Assembly: GCA_947069175.1 (NCBI GenBank)
Contig: CAMTDV010000030.1
Coordinates: forward strand, 96,248,411-96,312,410
DNA length: 64,000 nt
Source of the DNA: Scalesia atractyloides
Taxonomy: Eukaryota > Streptophyta > Magnoliopsida > Asterales > Asteraceae
Direction: 5' to 3'
This document shows, piece after piece, positions 23,901 through 35,955 of the stretch. The notes below the pieces were generated by a model that saw only the letters and a program-made list of their open reading frames with translations, was not told the origin of the DNA and did no database searches. The position numbers and the translations under genes were made by a program. How positions within the stretch are numbered: position 1 is the first letter of the stretch; every line of letters begins with the position of its first letter.

Positions 23901-26900
23901 AGAAATAGAGAACCAACAACATAAAGTTACAACAGCCACTGGATGTCTTCAAGATCCTGTAAGCATTTTTTTAATTATCGTTTTGATTCAGTAAGTTGCC
24001 ATTGATGACTGGTCAAATCAATGACACATAGTCAATCATTCTGTTATATACCTCTGCCTTTTAACATTTCTGTTTGTTTCTGAGTTCCATTTTCTGCTTT
24101 CAAAATATTTTTGTATCATATAGCTCCTGTTACAATACTCTTCATGTTGACGGATAATTTTGTATTGAAGCGGGAACGTATCTATAATTAGCTAGTGGTT
24201 AATGTAGCATAATATGTTACCTTCATGGATCTTTGTTATCTTTTATTTTGTCTGGTAATGGCAGGTAATTAGTTGTTTTTTGATTTAAAAAAAAAAAGAT
24301 TCATGGTAGCAGTTAGGGGTACAAACGAGCCAAGCGTTATTGAGCTTGAGCCTAAAACAGAGTTCGTTTATTTATAAAGCCCGAGCCTGGCATGTGAAGC
24401 TCGTTAGGCTCGTTGGGCCTTATCGAGCCTTAGTGTAATATTAGTTGGTATCAATATTTAATTAAATTTACCTTTTATTTAAAGTTGACTAGTAAACGAG
24501 CCGAGCTTATATAAACTTGTTTACAAGCCGAACCCGAACCTAAAAATAAGATTGTTTAGTAAACGACCCCGAGCCCGAGCTTCACTTATCGAGCTTGCGA
24601 GCCTAAACACGTCTATTATTTATCTTATTTTTATTTCATATATTAATTAATAGATTATAAACGAGTCGAGCTTCAGAAACTACCAACAAGCCGAGCTCGA
24701 GTTTTGACAAAGCTCGAACCGAGCCGAGCTCTCATAAGTTAATCGAGCTCAAGCTTGGGCTCGGCTCGGCCCGTTTGCACCCCTAAATATAGCAGTATAA
24801 AATAACATGTCTATGAATGGAAGCATGGTAAATGAGCAAGTAGCAAAAAAGGTTTCGTTTGAGAACTCCAATACATATATTTGATGCAGTGTAGCATCTA
24901 ATAGGCTGTAGGCATGATTTCAAGATGGCATATCGATTCTAATGTGCATATGCCTTCCTGTATAGATCTCGAGCTTTTTACCATGCATGTTATAAGATTA
25001 TGTGAAAATTGATTTTACGTCCAATGTTGATCATTATATTTGTGATGATAACGTTTGATGTAAAGATCATGATTTATCACCATGTGACTGTTTATCGTCA
25101 ATCTATACAGCTAATTAAGGAACCTGGAGAAAACGAACAGTGTTCAGAGCGATCAGCAGACATAAACAATAACTCAGAAGATGGAGACATGGATTCATAT
25201 GCAGATATTGATTCAGATGATAACATCTTAACCGTGCCAACAGCAAAAGGTGGGATGAGGAGGAAACATCATCGACCATGGACTCTTAGTGAAGTTGCTA
25301 AGTTAGTTGAAGGTGTTTCTCGGTATGGCGCTGGCAGGTGGTCGGAAATAAAGAGGATCGCTTTCGCAACATGCTCACATCGTACGTCGGTTGATTTGAA
25401 GGTATGCTATTTCATCATCTGTGTTGTCTAGAGGTGGCAGTTTTGACCCGTTTACTTATCAATGGGCTGACTTGGCTTATGTTTGGATTAAAAAAAAGGT
25501 AGTTTTAATGCATGAAAGCTTCTCATTTTGTTCAAGGACTTGTATTATTTTGGTATAATGCATACATAGGTCAGCTAAGTATTCAAAAGTTTTCACAAGG
25601 CGGCAAGGCCACCCAAATATAAAAAAAACTTTCCGAAAAATAAAAAAAAATACAAAGTAACCTTAAATATAAAGCTATTTAGAGTTGCAAAATGATATAA
25701 ATGCTCCTAAACATGTGTTGACAATTCCAGAATTGATTCTTTTGAGTTGATTTAGGGGCATTTTTTTGGTCAATTTTTATAACTCGAGATGTAACAAAAG
25801 CTTTAAATTTTTGGACACGGTATGATTTTTCAGAACCCCGCCCACACACCAAAAAAACCCGAGTTAATGAGACCATATTTGGGTGGCCTTTATGAGAACT
25901 TTTGAATGCTTGGATGACCTATGTACATTATTATATTGTTTTTTAATTACTATACTGGTACCAGTTATTATCGAAAAATATGATTTTGGACACGTGTTTC
26001 AGGTCAACTCACCCATGGATTTTGCTACCTCTAATGCTGACCCATGCATTTTGTCATCCCAAATGCTGTCTTTTCATGCATTAGGATACAATTTTATACA
26101 TCATCTCTAAGATGAACAAGATGACCTTGTATTTTGCACTATACAGCTGTTGATGTTTGCAGGACAAGTGGAGAAATCTGCGGAGAGCTAGTTTTGCGCA
26201 GTTACCAGCTGAAAAGGGGGTAAGCAATTTTCTTTTAGCTGCTTTTCTTATGTTGGGTCTAGTGGTGGCAATTCAACGCATTTACTTATGAATGGGTTAA
26301 TGCGGGTTGTGGTTGATCTTGAAGGGGTAAAAAAGACAGCTAAGAACGGAACGAGTTAAGCAGGTCTAATTGGTTGAAAGTCACCTAACTTTGACCTAGA
26401 TTTGTAATATTCGAAGATTTAGTCATTGTTTGAACTATGGAGTTATATATTCTTTCAGTCTTTGTACTCAATAATAATGTGTTAGGTGATTATTAGAAGT
26501 TAAAATGGACAAAAAAGCTATTGCGGGTCGACTGAATCCAGTCTGTTGTGACCTGCATTAAAAATGAACCGTTGCATCTTGGCTCATTTTGACCTTTACC
26601 CAACCGTCTTGCTGCTTCTTGTTGGGTTTAATGTCATGGTTCCATTTATATATTGTTCATACACTCTTTGAACTGTAGGCGAGTACTTGCATTTGCGTCA
26701 TGTCTTATGTCTTATGTCATCCATGTTGCGTTATTTACAAAAATATTTGCAGCCCATGATGTGAAAGACGCCAAGTTTGCAAATTATACATTGGGCATGC
26801 AGGTCAATATAGGTTTGGGTTATTACGGGTCACTTTGAAAACTTTCTAGGTTTCTTTCTTCTATAATAACCAATTTAAGTTTAATCTTACAATGCATTAT

Positions 26901-27293
26901 ATAGTATTAAACATGGAATTTACTAACAATAAATGTTTTTTCATTGCTGTTATTTACTTATTTATTATATAGTATTAAAAATGGAATTTACTAACAATAA
27001 ATGTGTTAGCCACCAGAGTCGTGTACCAGATCCACCATTGCTCAACGAGACTCGGTCCTATCCTTTGTGATGGACCAAATGACGAGGCTTTAAGTATAAA
27101 TTAAAGTGCTGAAATTACTGTTGTTTTCCTGAAGCAGGTTCAAAGTTGCAAGAAGCAATCATCAATACCGATCCCAGCACCGATTCTATTAAGAGTAAGA
27201 GAGCTAGCAGAGGCGCAATCCCAAGTGAGCCCGGAATCAAAACCACTAAAATTTGGTAGTAATGTAAATGATATAAAGTCTGGATTTTTGTAA
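20906..27293 (+). CDS. TRFL6: TRF-like single-Myb protein (TRFL6-like), 8 exons
   Basis: Coding exons are 20906-20977, 21875-22043, 22272-22399, 22543-23319, 23830-23958, 25111-25401, 26163-26219 and 27138-27293. All junctions are GT-AG with compatible phases, giving 1779 nt (592 aa plus stop). Residues about 124-382 are a polar, acidic linker ending in a basic patch (RIRRGRPREN). A C-terminal Myb/SANT domain spans about 478-535 (HRPWTLSEVAKLVEGVSRYG, then GRWSEIK). Its third helix reads VDLKDKWRNLRR across an exon junction, the telobox-type motif of plant TRF-like proteins. Expected to be nuclear. Family members with a bare Myb domain are reported to bind telomeric DNA poorly, so the target is open. 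The start is the first in-frame ATG after the leader intron. Introns carry several MITE-like elements. Confidence 0.85.
21015..21330. repeat. Intronic GC-motif repeat (AGGCGC / CTCGCTT type)
   Basis: The left arm (TAGGTGCGCTTAAGGCGCAT, CCTCGCTTTGGGC) and the right arm (GTGCGCCTGG, GAAGCGAGCGCCTAGG, AAGCGTCAAGGCGC) carry related motifs around an AT-rich centre. It looks like a small DNA transposon in intron 1 of the TRF-like coding region. Ends are not defined. Confidence 0.5.
24314..24789. mobile_element. hAT-like MITE in TRF-like intron (GAGCTCGAGC-rich)
   Basis: The left end TAGGGGTACAAACGAGCC mirrors the right end GGCCCGTTTGCACCCCTA. The heptamer TAGCAGT lies on both sides (24307-24313 and 24790-24796), consistent with an 8-bp duplication with one change. 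The interior repeats GAGCTTGAGCC / GGCTCGGCTCG-like blocks. Confidence 0.7.
25431..26031. mobile_element. MITE-like element in TRF-like intron, with another element nested in it
   Basis: The left arm TAGAGGTGGCAGTTTTGACC and the reverse complement of the right arm TAGAGGTAGCAAAATCCATG resemble each other. The element is interrupted by the inverted-repeat element at 25577-25911. A target site duplication was not clear. Confidence 0.55.
25577..25911. mobile_element. Nested inverted-repeat MITE
   Basis: The left arm AAGTATTCAAAAGTTTTCAC...GGCCACCCAAATAT is matched by the reverse complement of the right arm, CAAGCATTCAAAAGTTCTCA...GGCCACCCAAATAT, giving terminal repeats of about 40 bp around an AT-rich centre. 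Confidence 0.65.
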
Positions 27294-27702
27294 ATTGCTT
27301 GTTCAAGTTGGTCTGAAGTTAGGAATAAGAATTTCACCTGATTGTCTGTACTAATTTTGTAGTTTCTTCCATGTATTTTGTAGATAATTTATTAATATGC
27401 CCAGCCGGAGCCAAACTAAGCTTGTGCTTGACTTGTTTAACTTTAACCTAAGAGAGCTCGACCTTGTGTCTAGATGCTGCACTTGTCTCGTGACTCACTC
27501 GTGAGTTCTTTTACAATTGTTAAAAGCTGGAAAAATGCATAATCAACGTTAAAACAATGTGAGGCATACCTTGTATTTAAACCGTTAGATTTAAAGTATT
27601 AATCACGCATGGGCGCCTAGATCCTCTAGTAGACGATTTGGGATCCTGAAATTCAATTTGGTTTGTTTAGGAGGAAGACGACGATTACCTTTACGATCAT
27701 GT
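27294..27702. other. 3' flank of the TRF-like gene
   Basis: Probable 3' untranslated region followed by intergenic DNA. No gene or clear repeat is seen. Confidence 0.4.
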
Positions 27703-27995
27703 GATGTAATCGCTATCAAGAGGACACATTCGAGAAGGTGACATACATGCCATCGATTATCTCAAAAACACAATTAATAAAACATCCCGTGGGGTAGAAA
27801 GGGTAGTTGATCCATTCGGTTGAGTCAGACCAGATCATTAGTTAATCAAGATGTAATCGCTATCAAGAGGACACATTCGAGATGGTGGCATACATGCCAT
27901 CAATTATCTCAAAAACGCAATTTGAAACATCCCGTGAAATAAAAAGGGTAGTTGATCCATTCGGTTGAGTCAGAGCAGATCATTAGTTAATCCAT
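27703..27995. repeat. 147-bp tandem duplication
   Basis: GATGTAATCGCTATCAAGAG at 27703 recurs at 27850, and the similarity continues through CATTAGTTAATC at the end of both units. A few substitutions and a short indel separate them. Confidence 0.8.
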
Positions 27996-28490
27996 TCCAA
28001 ATTTGACCTGTTCTATATTTCTATTAACTGTCTTATTAGTAAAGCTTTTATGTCTTACTGCAACTAGATATGAATTCTTATCAACACCATATGAAGACAA
28101 GATTAGTAATGCAAGAAGCAAGTAACCTTATGCATGTTGATTTAACAAAAAAAATGAATGTAGAGGTGAACAAACAACAGGTTATATGTGAGAACTGAGA
28201 AGCCACCCCTTTTATACCAAAAGAATAATCAAAGAATGGTATGGTATAGTAGTCCTTCAATACATAAAAATAACAACAATAAACAGGGAACCGCATAAAC
28301 ACTTGTATCTTTTGCTTTAACTGTAATACGTAATAAAGTTATGTAAATCCTATCTCACTCACTTTCCCCCTCCCATTAAAATTCACTTCATACAAGTGTA
28401 TTATGCGGTTCTCGGTTTCTCTACTTAAAACCGGTTTTGTATTCAACGTGCAACTAGGTGGTATCCTACAAATACTTATCTTTGTTTCTC
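27996..28490. other. 3' flank of EXO70, nothing recognised
   Basis: AT-rich DNA downstream of the EXO70 stop codon, which reads on the minus strand. The part next to 28490 is presumably 3' untranslated region. No gene is supported. Confidence 0.4.
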
Positions 28491-29522
28491 TCAATGTGAT
28501 TTTCTCCTAGAGTGCTGAGAAACAGGATTTCCTTCAAACAAATCCAACACAGCATTCTCAAGATCTTCCACAGTGTACTTGATATAATTATCAGAAATAT
28601 GATTCCTGAATCTCCCAAGAAACGATCGGTACGCCGGGCTTAGCTTCTCCAGTATCGAAATCCTTAGCTCCTCACGAAGTTGTTCATCCGGTATCAACCA
28701 CAAAGCCTGAGTCTTATGAACTTCATCAAAAATCGCATTAAACGATTTAAACCGCGCTCTCAACGCACTCTTCGAAACACCAGATGAGAAGCTTCCAGTT
28801 GAGTGTAACCCTTCATCTCTCAAACAATGCAACACCCCTATCCAAGTTGCACGTTGGTGGTTTGTAGCCGCCTGCTGAAAAATCCTTGTAAGAGTTCTCA
28901 AATAGTTATCACCAATCATCTCCCGCAACTCCAACGATCCCTTGATCTTTTGCACGATGTAATGAACATTATTCATTATAAACAAATGCGCCAACGAATT
29001 ATCCTTATAGTGTTTAGATTTTCCTTCTAGATTCGAATGCAACAGTGTAATAATCCAAATTAGATGCAGAGCAAACGGCGATCGCCCTTCGTGCTCATCG
29101 AAATCAATATCTGGAGCACCAGCATCACAGTGTCGTGATCCGGTTGTAGGCTTCGAAACAATCAGTTCACCTAGGGTTTGCTTGTAATCGGAAATCAAGC
29201 TTATGTAATTCATTACATATCTAGTTAACGGATGAATTGTACCTCCAGGAACTGGAACTCTAGAAGGTTCTCGAAGCACTGCATTCTCAAACTCGGATAT
29301 CATTCCTCTAGCAGCCTCCACCAGTCTGGATAATATCTCCAGTGCCTGAATTCTAACCGATTCGGCTAATTTTGAATCAAATACATCATCAATATCAGGC
29401 AACAAATCGAGTAACGAATCGTGTAAATCTAATATTTTAAACAGCTTCTCCGGTGATCTCCGGCTGATACTAATCGCTTCCGCGAAATTAAACAGCTGAT
29501 TCGCTGGAGATTTAACCGTTTC
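28491..29522 (-). pseudogene. EXO70: EXO70 exocyst subunit, C-terminal part, cut by retrotransposon
   Basis: About 344 codons run from the insertion point to a natural stop. They read through SPANQLFNFAEAISISRRSP, LFKILDLHDSLLDLLPDID, TRYVMNYISLI and a C-terminal YIKYTVEDLENAVLDLFEG, all typical of the EXO70 helical-rod C-domain that tethers secretory vesicles at the plasma membrane. The reading frame is intact. The rest of the gene resumes at 56541, with the 5-bp duplication GTTTC present at both edges. Removing the insertion and one duplicate restores the frame exactly. Local synteny with AT1G72470, from memory, favours the EXO70D group. With a 27-kb insertion and no N-terminus it is unlikely to make a working protein. 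Confidence 0.88.
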
Positions 29523-32180
29523 TGTCACACCCCGACCCGCAGCGGAATAAGAGTCGGGGCATAATTGGGTTATCACCAAAGCTCATGACATTTACTAATA
29601 TGTTTCATATTTAATAAGGTCAAAGTTACATTTCCAAAAATCCAAACATGTTCATTCAATACAAGGAAAATAAGCCAAGCATAACAATCCCAACACTAAA
29701 TCGTTTTATTCTTCTAGTCCAAGTCCTATGTGTTCCTAGCTGCTGCTGCTTCACCTGTATCATGTGTAAAATGGGGTTTTTTTGGGTCAACATAAGTTGG
29801 CGAGTGAACCTTATTAGATAAACATTTATTAATAAATTAATTGTTAGTTTATCAATGAAAATTTGTGCATAATCATAGATGAGCAAATGTAAATAATCAA
29901 GCAATGGCAAATAGCAGTCACAACTATAACATACAATAACACATGTCAGCATACATGAACATACCAACATCATACTGTAAATAACGTAAATGAAACTGTG
30001 CGATCAAGGCTCAATCAAACGGAGCCGATCGTATTGCATGTACTGAAAATGAAAATGTCTGTGCGATCAAGGCTCAATCAAACGGAGCCGATCGTATGTG
30101 GGCACGCCAGGTTCAACCTCATAATGAAATGGGGAACATGCTCAACGCTCATAATGTAATGGGGAGCGGCGGCCTATGAAATTGCATGTACTGAATAATA
30201 AATTGCATCCAATAATAACTACTTAACAGCAACAAACTGAATACACATGTTCATGATATGATGAATGCACAATGGTTTAGTTATAATATATATATACAAA
30301 GACACATGATACACCCCAAAACGTGATTAAAACGGGGAATTTGTAAGATTCACTCACATTGGGTGCGTTGGATTGGAGATGGTGAGAGCGCACGAATTAG
30401 ATGAGCGGAGCAACGAGAAATACTAATCTAAATATAACGGAAAAATATATTAAACGAGTGGATTTTATTAATGATCTTAATGAAATTTTTAGATATATTT
30501 TTGTGAGTTTATGGCTATTTTCTATCTTTAAAAATGTTATTTTTAAGTATTTTTAATTGATTTTTAAATTAAATTAAATAAATAAAAATATAAAAAAATT
30601 GTTTTTTTTAGCGTTGACCGTTGACTTGTTGACCGGTTCGGTCAATGACATGGTTTGCACTGGGTGAGGCTCGAACCGGTGACCTCCCGTACGCGTGCAC
30701 GCAGCTCTACCAACTGAGCTACGTGTCTAATCCGAAATAATCTTGTTTTTATTTATTCTTATACACTTATTCAGTTAATCCGAAATTCTCTTTAATTTCA
30801 AAAACATTTTAATTCAACGGACCGGTGCAAGTGACGGGTTTCGAACGCGCGACGTATGGTTTATGTTGCACACAGTCCACCGCTGGACTGTGTGTCTAAC
30901 CTGGTTATTATCTCGGTTTTTATTATACTTAACAACTAACTGGGTTATCCCGATTTAGTTTTTAAACAAAAAGGCCTTTTATTATACAAGGAGTGCGTAT
31001 AGCAGGAATCGAACTCGGGACGTGCGTTTGTGTTTTGCACACAGTCCACCGCTGGACTGTGTGTCTAACCCGTTTATAATTCCGATTTTAATTAATCTTA
31101 TGTCATCTTTGAACTCGTCTTCTTCATTACAAACACAGACATCAATCAAAACAACTGATACGCGATTAATTTAGTTAATGAACATGATGACCAATTTGAA
31201 TGCATTGAACCGAAAAGTTTGGGGAAGAAAATACCGAATAGATCGTCTTCTTCAGAGGATCCGGCGAAGTTCGTCGGCTCTGTTTTTGGAACCTTCGGCT
31301 GTGAGAATCAATTAACAGGTTTAAGGGATTAGATGTGAAATTGAACTAATGAGTATTGATTATCAGCACGTTGGAATGAGCATACCGGTAATCAACGAGT
31401 TTCCGACAATTCCAGAAGTTTTCTGGCGAAAACAGAAAGTCCAGTAACGTCGTCTGTGGTTGATTATGAGCGATGGGTTAATGTTAGTAAGGTTCTAACA
31501 ATTGATTGAAACAGTAAAGTAGAAGTATTTTACCGGTTTGAGTTGAATACGGTTTTCCGGCGACTTTTGCAGAAAATTCCGGCGAGCTGATTTAGGCGTT
31601 CTGATGGTCTGAAAATGCGACGAAAATGAAATGGAGTATTGGTATGATATCTCTGAGTCGCGAGAGTGGTCTGAAGTTGAAGAATTCTGGACTTGGTGAT
31701 TTTTCGGTTTTAAAACCGATAATGATGAGGTTTTAAGTTTAATCAATTCCGATTTGATTAGAAACCGTCGGTGTATCGGTTATAAACTGAATGTGTGAAT
31801 AAACAACGAATTGACGATTGGTTTGCCGATTACCGTTTCTCAGATAGCGCAATCGGTTTTAACTGGGTTTGTGTATAAATTTCGTTTGTGTTTCTAGAGT
31901 TAGCAGAAAACACAATGTGGCGGAGTGGTCTTGTGAGTGAGTGTTAAGTTGCTGAAATGTGTCTTGGCTGACCCGGGTTCGAGTCCTGGCAGCATTAAAA
32001 AAAATTTATTTATTTTATTTTAACTTTTTATCAAATGTAATTTTTGTAGTTTAGTTTATTTATTTATTATGTATTGTTTTAAATCAAAATAATCATAAAT
32101 ATTCGACGTAACTTTTATAACTTGATATTCGATTACAAAACGGAGCGGGTTTTGAAAACCCGATTTTTACAAATGTTACA
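29523..32180 (-). repeat. Outer element 3' LTR
   Basis: 2658 bp, TGTCACACC to TGTTACA on the plus strand. tRNA-like modules are at about 30655-30732, 30824-30902 and 30991-31071 (minus), with one facing the other way at 31914-31996 (plus). Two hairpin units (CGATC..GGCTC / GAGCC.GATCG) lie at about 30000-30095. A TTGACC cluster at 30613-30645 has one unit fewer than the partner LTR. Confidence 0.9.
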
Positions 32181-32197
32181 GTATCCCCTACTTTTTG
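32181..32197 (-). other. Polypurine tract of the outer element
   Basis: On the minus strand AAAAAGTAGGGGATAC abuts the TGTAACA start of the 3' LTR, the usual site of plus-strand DNA priming. The inner element has the same tract at 38723-38739 and 43837-43853. Confidence 0.6.
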
Positions 32198-32214
32198 GAA
32201 TTTCGTCCCGAAAT

Positions 32215-35200
32215 TTAAGTAGTTGAAGTAGTAGGAAAAAGATGCGGGTATTTTTCACGCATTGAGTCTTCACGTTCCCAAGTAAACTCAGGTCCCCGTT
32301 TCGACTCCCAGCGTACCCTAACAATTGGAATGCGACTTCGTCGAAGACGTTTCTCCCCGTAGTCCATGATCTCCACTGGTCTTTCAATAAAATGCATAGA
32401 TTCATCAATCTGAATATCTTCCAGCGGAATATGGAGGTTCTCATCAGCGAGGCACTTCTTCAAGTTCGACACATGGAATGTGGGATGAATCCTGTTGAGT
32501 TCTTCTGGTAGGTCAAGCTTGTATGCTACAGGACCTACTCTTTCGAGTATCTTGAAAGGTCCTACGTAACGAGGTGCTAGCTTCCCCTTTTGACCAAAAC
32601 GAACTACTCTCTTCCACGGTGATACTTTTAAAAGCACATGATCACCAATGTTAAACTCTAAGGGCTTCCGTCGTTTATCTGCATAACTCTTTTGACGACT
32701 TTGAGCCGCTAGAAGATTGTTTCGAATTTGATGGACCTTGTCTGTGGTTTCTTGGATCAATTCTGGACCAGTAATTTGTGCTTCCCCAATTTCGTGCCAA
32801 CATACAGGAGATCGGCACTTACGACCATATAAGGCTTCAAAAGGTGCCATGCCGATGCTCGAATGATAGCTGTTGTTGTACGAAAATTCAACTAATGGTA
32901 GGTGGGCGTCCCAATTTCCCTTGAAGTCTATGACACATGCTCTAAGCATATCTTCAAGAGTTTGAATGGTGCGCTCAGACTGTCCATCAGTTTGAGGATG
33001 ATAGGCGGTACTGAGATCTAATCGTGTGCCCATAGCGGATTGAACTGCTTGCCATGTTCGTGAGGTGAAACGACCATCACGATCAGAAATAATACTCAAC
33101 GGTACCCCATGTCGGCTTACGATTTCGTTGATATAAATACGTGCAAGCTTTTCGTTCTTGAAATCTTCGCGGATAGGAATAAAGTGAGCTGATTTTGTAA
33201 GTCGGTCTATAATCACCCATATAGTGTCATACCCACCAGAAGTGCGAGGTAACCCGGTAATGAAATCCATGGTTATATTTTCCCACTTCCATACAGGTAT
33301 TTCCGGTTGGACTAGAAGTCCTGAGGGTCTTTGGTGTTCAGCCTTCACCTTGGAACATGTGAGGCACTTGGAAACAAAAACGGCAATATCCTTCTTCATT
33401 CCAGGCCACCAATAGGTGTATCGTAGGTCTTGATACATCTTATCGGCTCCTGGGTGTATAGAATATCGCGTTTTGTGAGCTTCATTCATAAGAGTTTCAC
33501 GAAGATTGTTGTGGTTAGGAATCCAGATACGAACTAGGTAATACAGAATACCGTCGGATTTAGTTTCAAGTTTTAGCTCGGCTCCACAGGACATCTCCTT
33601 TCGTACATCTTCTTCTGTTATTGAAACGTGTTGGGCTTATCGAATTTGATCTTTAATGTCGGTTATAATTTGCGAACATAGAAGATGAATGGAGTTCACA
33701 TAACCCTTTCGACTAAGTGCATCAGCCACCACATTTGCTTTACCAGGGTGGTATCTAATTTCACAGTCGTAATCATTCAGAAGTTCGACCCATCTTCGTT
33801 GCCTCATGTTTAACTCTTTTTTATTGAAGATATGTTGAAGACTCTTGTGGTCAGTGTATATTTCACACTTAGTACCATAGAGATAATGTCTCCATGTCTT
33901 AAGAGCGAATACAACGGCTCCAAGTTCTAGGTCATGAGTGGTGTAGTTCTTTTCATGTGTCTTGAGTTGTCTCGAGGCATAAGCTATGAATTTTCCTCTT
34001 TGCATGAGAACGCAGCCTAATCCTTGCCCTGACGCGTCGCAATAGACTACAAAATCATCACAACCTTCAGGAAGAGTGAGGATTGGTGCATCACAAAGTT
34101 TTTGTTTAAGAGTTTGAAAGGCTTCTTCTTGCTTGGGTCCCCATATGAAAGGTTTTCCCTTATGAGTTAAAGCCGTGAGTGGGACAGCAATGCGAGAGAA
34201 GTTTGAAATGAACCGACGATAATAACCAGCTAGTCCAAGAAAAGATCTTACTTCAGTTGGTGTACGTGGAGCTTGCCATTCTTGAACTGCTTTGATCTTT
34301 GAAGGGTCAACATGTATTCCCTTGTCATTGACTACATGCCCGAGGAATTGCACCTCTTTTAACCAGAATTCACATTTGGAGAACTTGGCATAAAGCTTTT
34401 CCTTTTCTAGAAGTGCAAGAACGAGTCGAAGATGACGCTCATGATCAGCTTTAGATTTTGAATAAATAAGAATATCGTCGATGAAGACTATAACAAATCG
34501 ATCAAGATAAGGTTTGCAGACTCTGTTCATTAGGTCCATGAAGACAGCTGGTGCGTTGGTTAATCCAAATGGCATAACCATGAATTCATAGTGGCCATAA
34601 CGAGTTCGAAAAGCAGTCTTAGGGACGTCTTCCTCATGCACTCTAAGTTGATGATAGCCAGATCGAAGATCGATTTTTGAAAAGCAGCTGGCACCTTGTA
34701 GTTGGTCAAGAAGATCATCAATGCGAGGTAAAGGATAGCGATTCTTGATGGTTAACTTGTTGAGCTCTCTGTAGTCAATGCACATACGAAAAGATCCATA
34801 TTTCTTCTTTACAATAAGGACAGGTGCACCCCAACGCGACGAGCTAGGACGTATGAATCCCTTGTCAGTCAACTCTTGCAATTGACTGGCTAGCTCTTGC
34901 ATTTCAGAGGGGGCAAACCTATATGGAGACTTTGCAACTGGTGTAGCACCAGGTATAAGATCAATACGGAATTCGACGTCTCTAACTGGAGGAAGTCCTG
35001 AAATGTCGTCAGGAAAAACTTGTGGGAAGTCTTTTACTACAGGAATGTCTTCAAGTTTCTTCTCTGTGGTTCCCTTTTTGATGATATGGGCTAAAGACGC
35101 GACATAATTCTTGCGAAGATATTTTTGAGCTTGAAGACAAGACATTAAGCTGAGCCCTTTCGACGAGGTTTCTCCAATGATTCGAAGAGTCTGGCCGTTT

Positions 35201-35950
35201 GAAAGAGGAATACGAATATATTTTTCACGACGTACAACTTCCGCCTGATGTTGACTGAGCCAATCCATACCGATTATGATGTCAAAACTTCCCAGCTTCA
35301 TAGGAATAAGGTCGACTGAAAAATCGTGGTCGTTTAAGGTGAGTGTACAGTTGCGTAAATAGAGTATAATGAAACTGGCTTCCCGTCCGCAACTTCTACC
35401 GTTATGGATTCCGTGAGCTTATCCCGAGTTTTGTTTAAGATAGGTTCAAATTCTAAAGATACAAAACTTCTATCCGCACCAGTATCAAATAATATAGATG
35501 CATATCTACCATTTATAAGGAACGTACCGTTGACCACATTGCCGTCAGCTCTGGCCTGGTTCGCGTTAATATTGAAAGCTCTTCCTCTTGCAGGTGGAGG
35601 AGCTTGGTTCGCTTGATTCACTGGGTTGGCTTGGGCCTGAGCATGAATAATGTTTACCAACCTTGGACAAGTGTTTCTGAAGTGGCTGGGGTCTCCGCAA
35701 TTGAAGCAAGCCAGCATAGGTTGGCCCATAGGATAATTGGGTTGGTAGTATGTTTGGGCTAAATGTTGGGTGGGTGGAAATGGTAGGGGTTGTTGGGCTT
35801 GACCCATTAACTGTTGGTGGGTTTGGGTTAAAGGTTGGTGGCGGTTTGTTCGTTGAGGCATGCGGCAGGTTTGAACCGTATGTCCTGCGCGACCGCAGCC
35901 GGTGCAGTATTGGCAAGGATGATCAGGGGAATGGTGATATTGGCAACGGT
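32215..35950 (-). pseudogene. Outer element gag C-end and pol (PR, RT, RNaseH, INT), broken
   Basis: Read from high to low coordinates. Gag zinc knuckle CFNCGDPSHFRNTC and protease LFDTGADRSF lie in 35861-35334. RT (VIVFIDDILIYS) and RNaseH (VVYCDASGQGLG, IYTDHKSLQHIF) lie in 35301-33637. Integrase with zinc finger and DD35E lies in 33594-32215, ending in a chromodomain-like stretch (VRWESKRGPEFTWERED). Compared with the inner element there is a 1-bp loss near 35360, which shifts frame between protease and RT, and a Glu-to-stop change near 33640 between RNaseH and integrase. The gag start is displaced to 52131-53063 by the inner insertion. Confidence 0.88.
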
Positions 35951-35955
35951 TACAT

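Noticed and set aside
29656..29973. A 105-codon frame repeated at 54006-54323
   Set aside because: It is LTR sequence. Conservation reflects LTR identity, and the protein has no recognisable domain.
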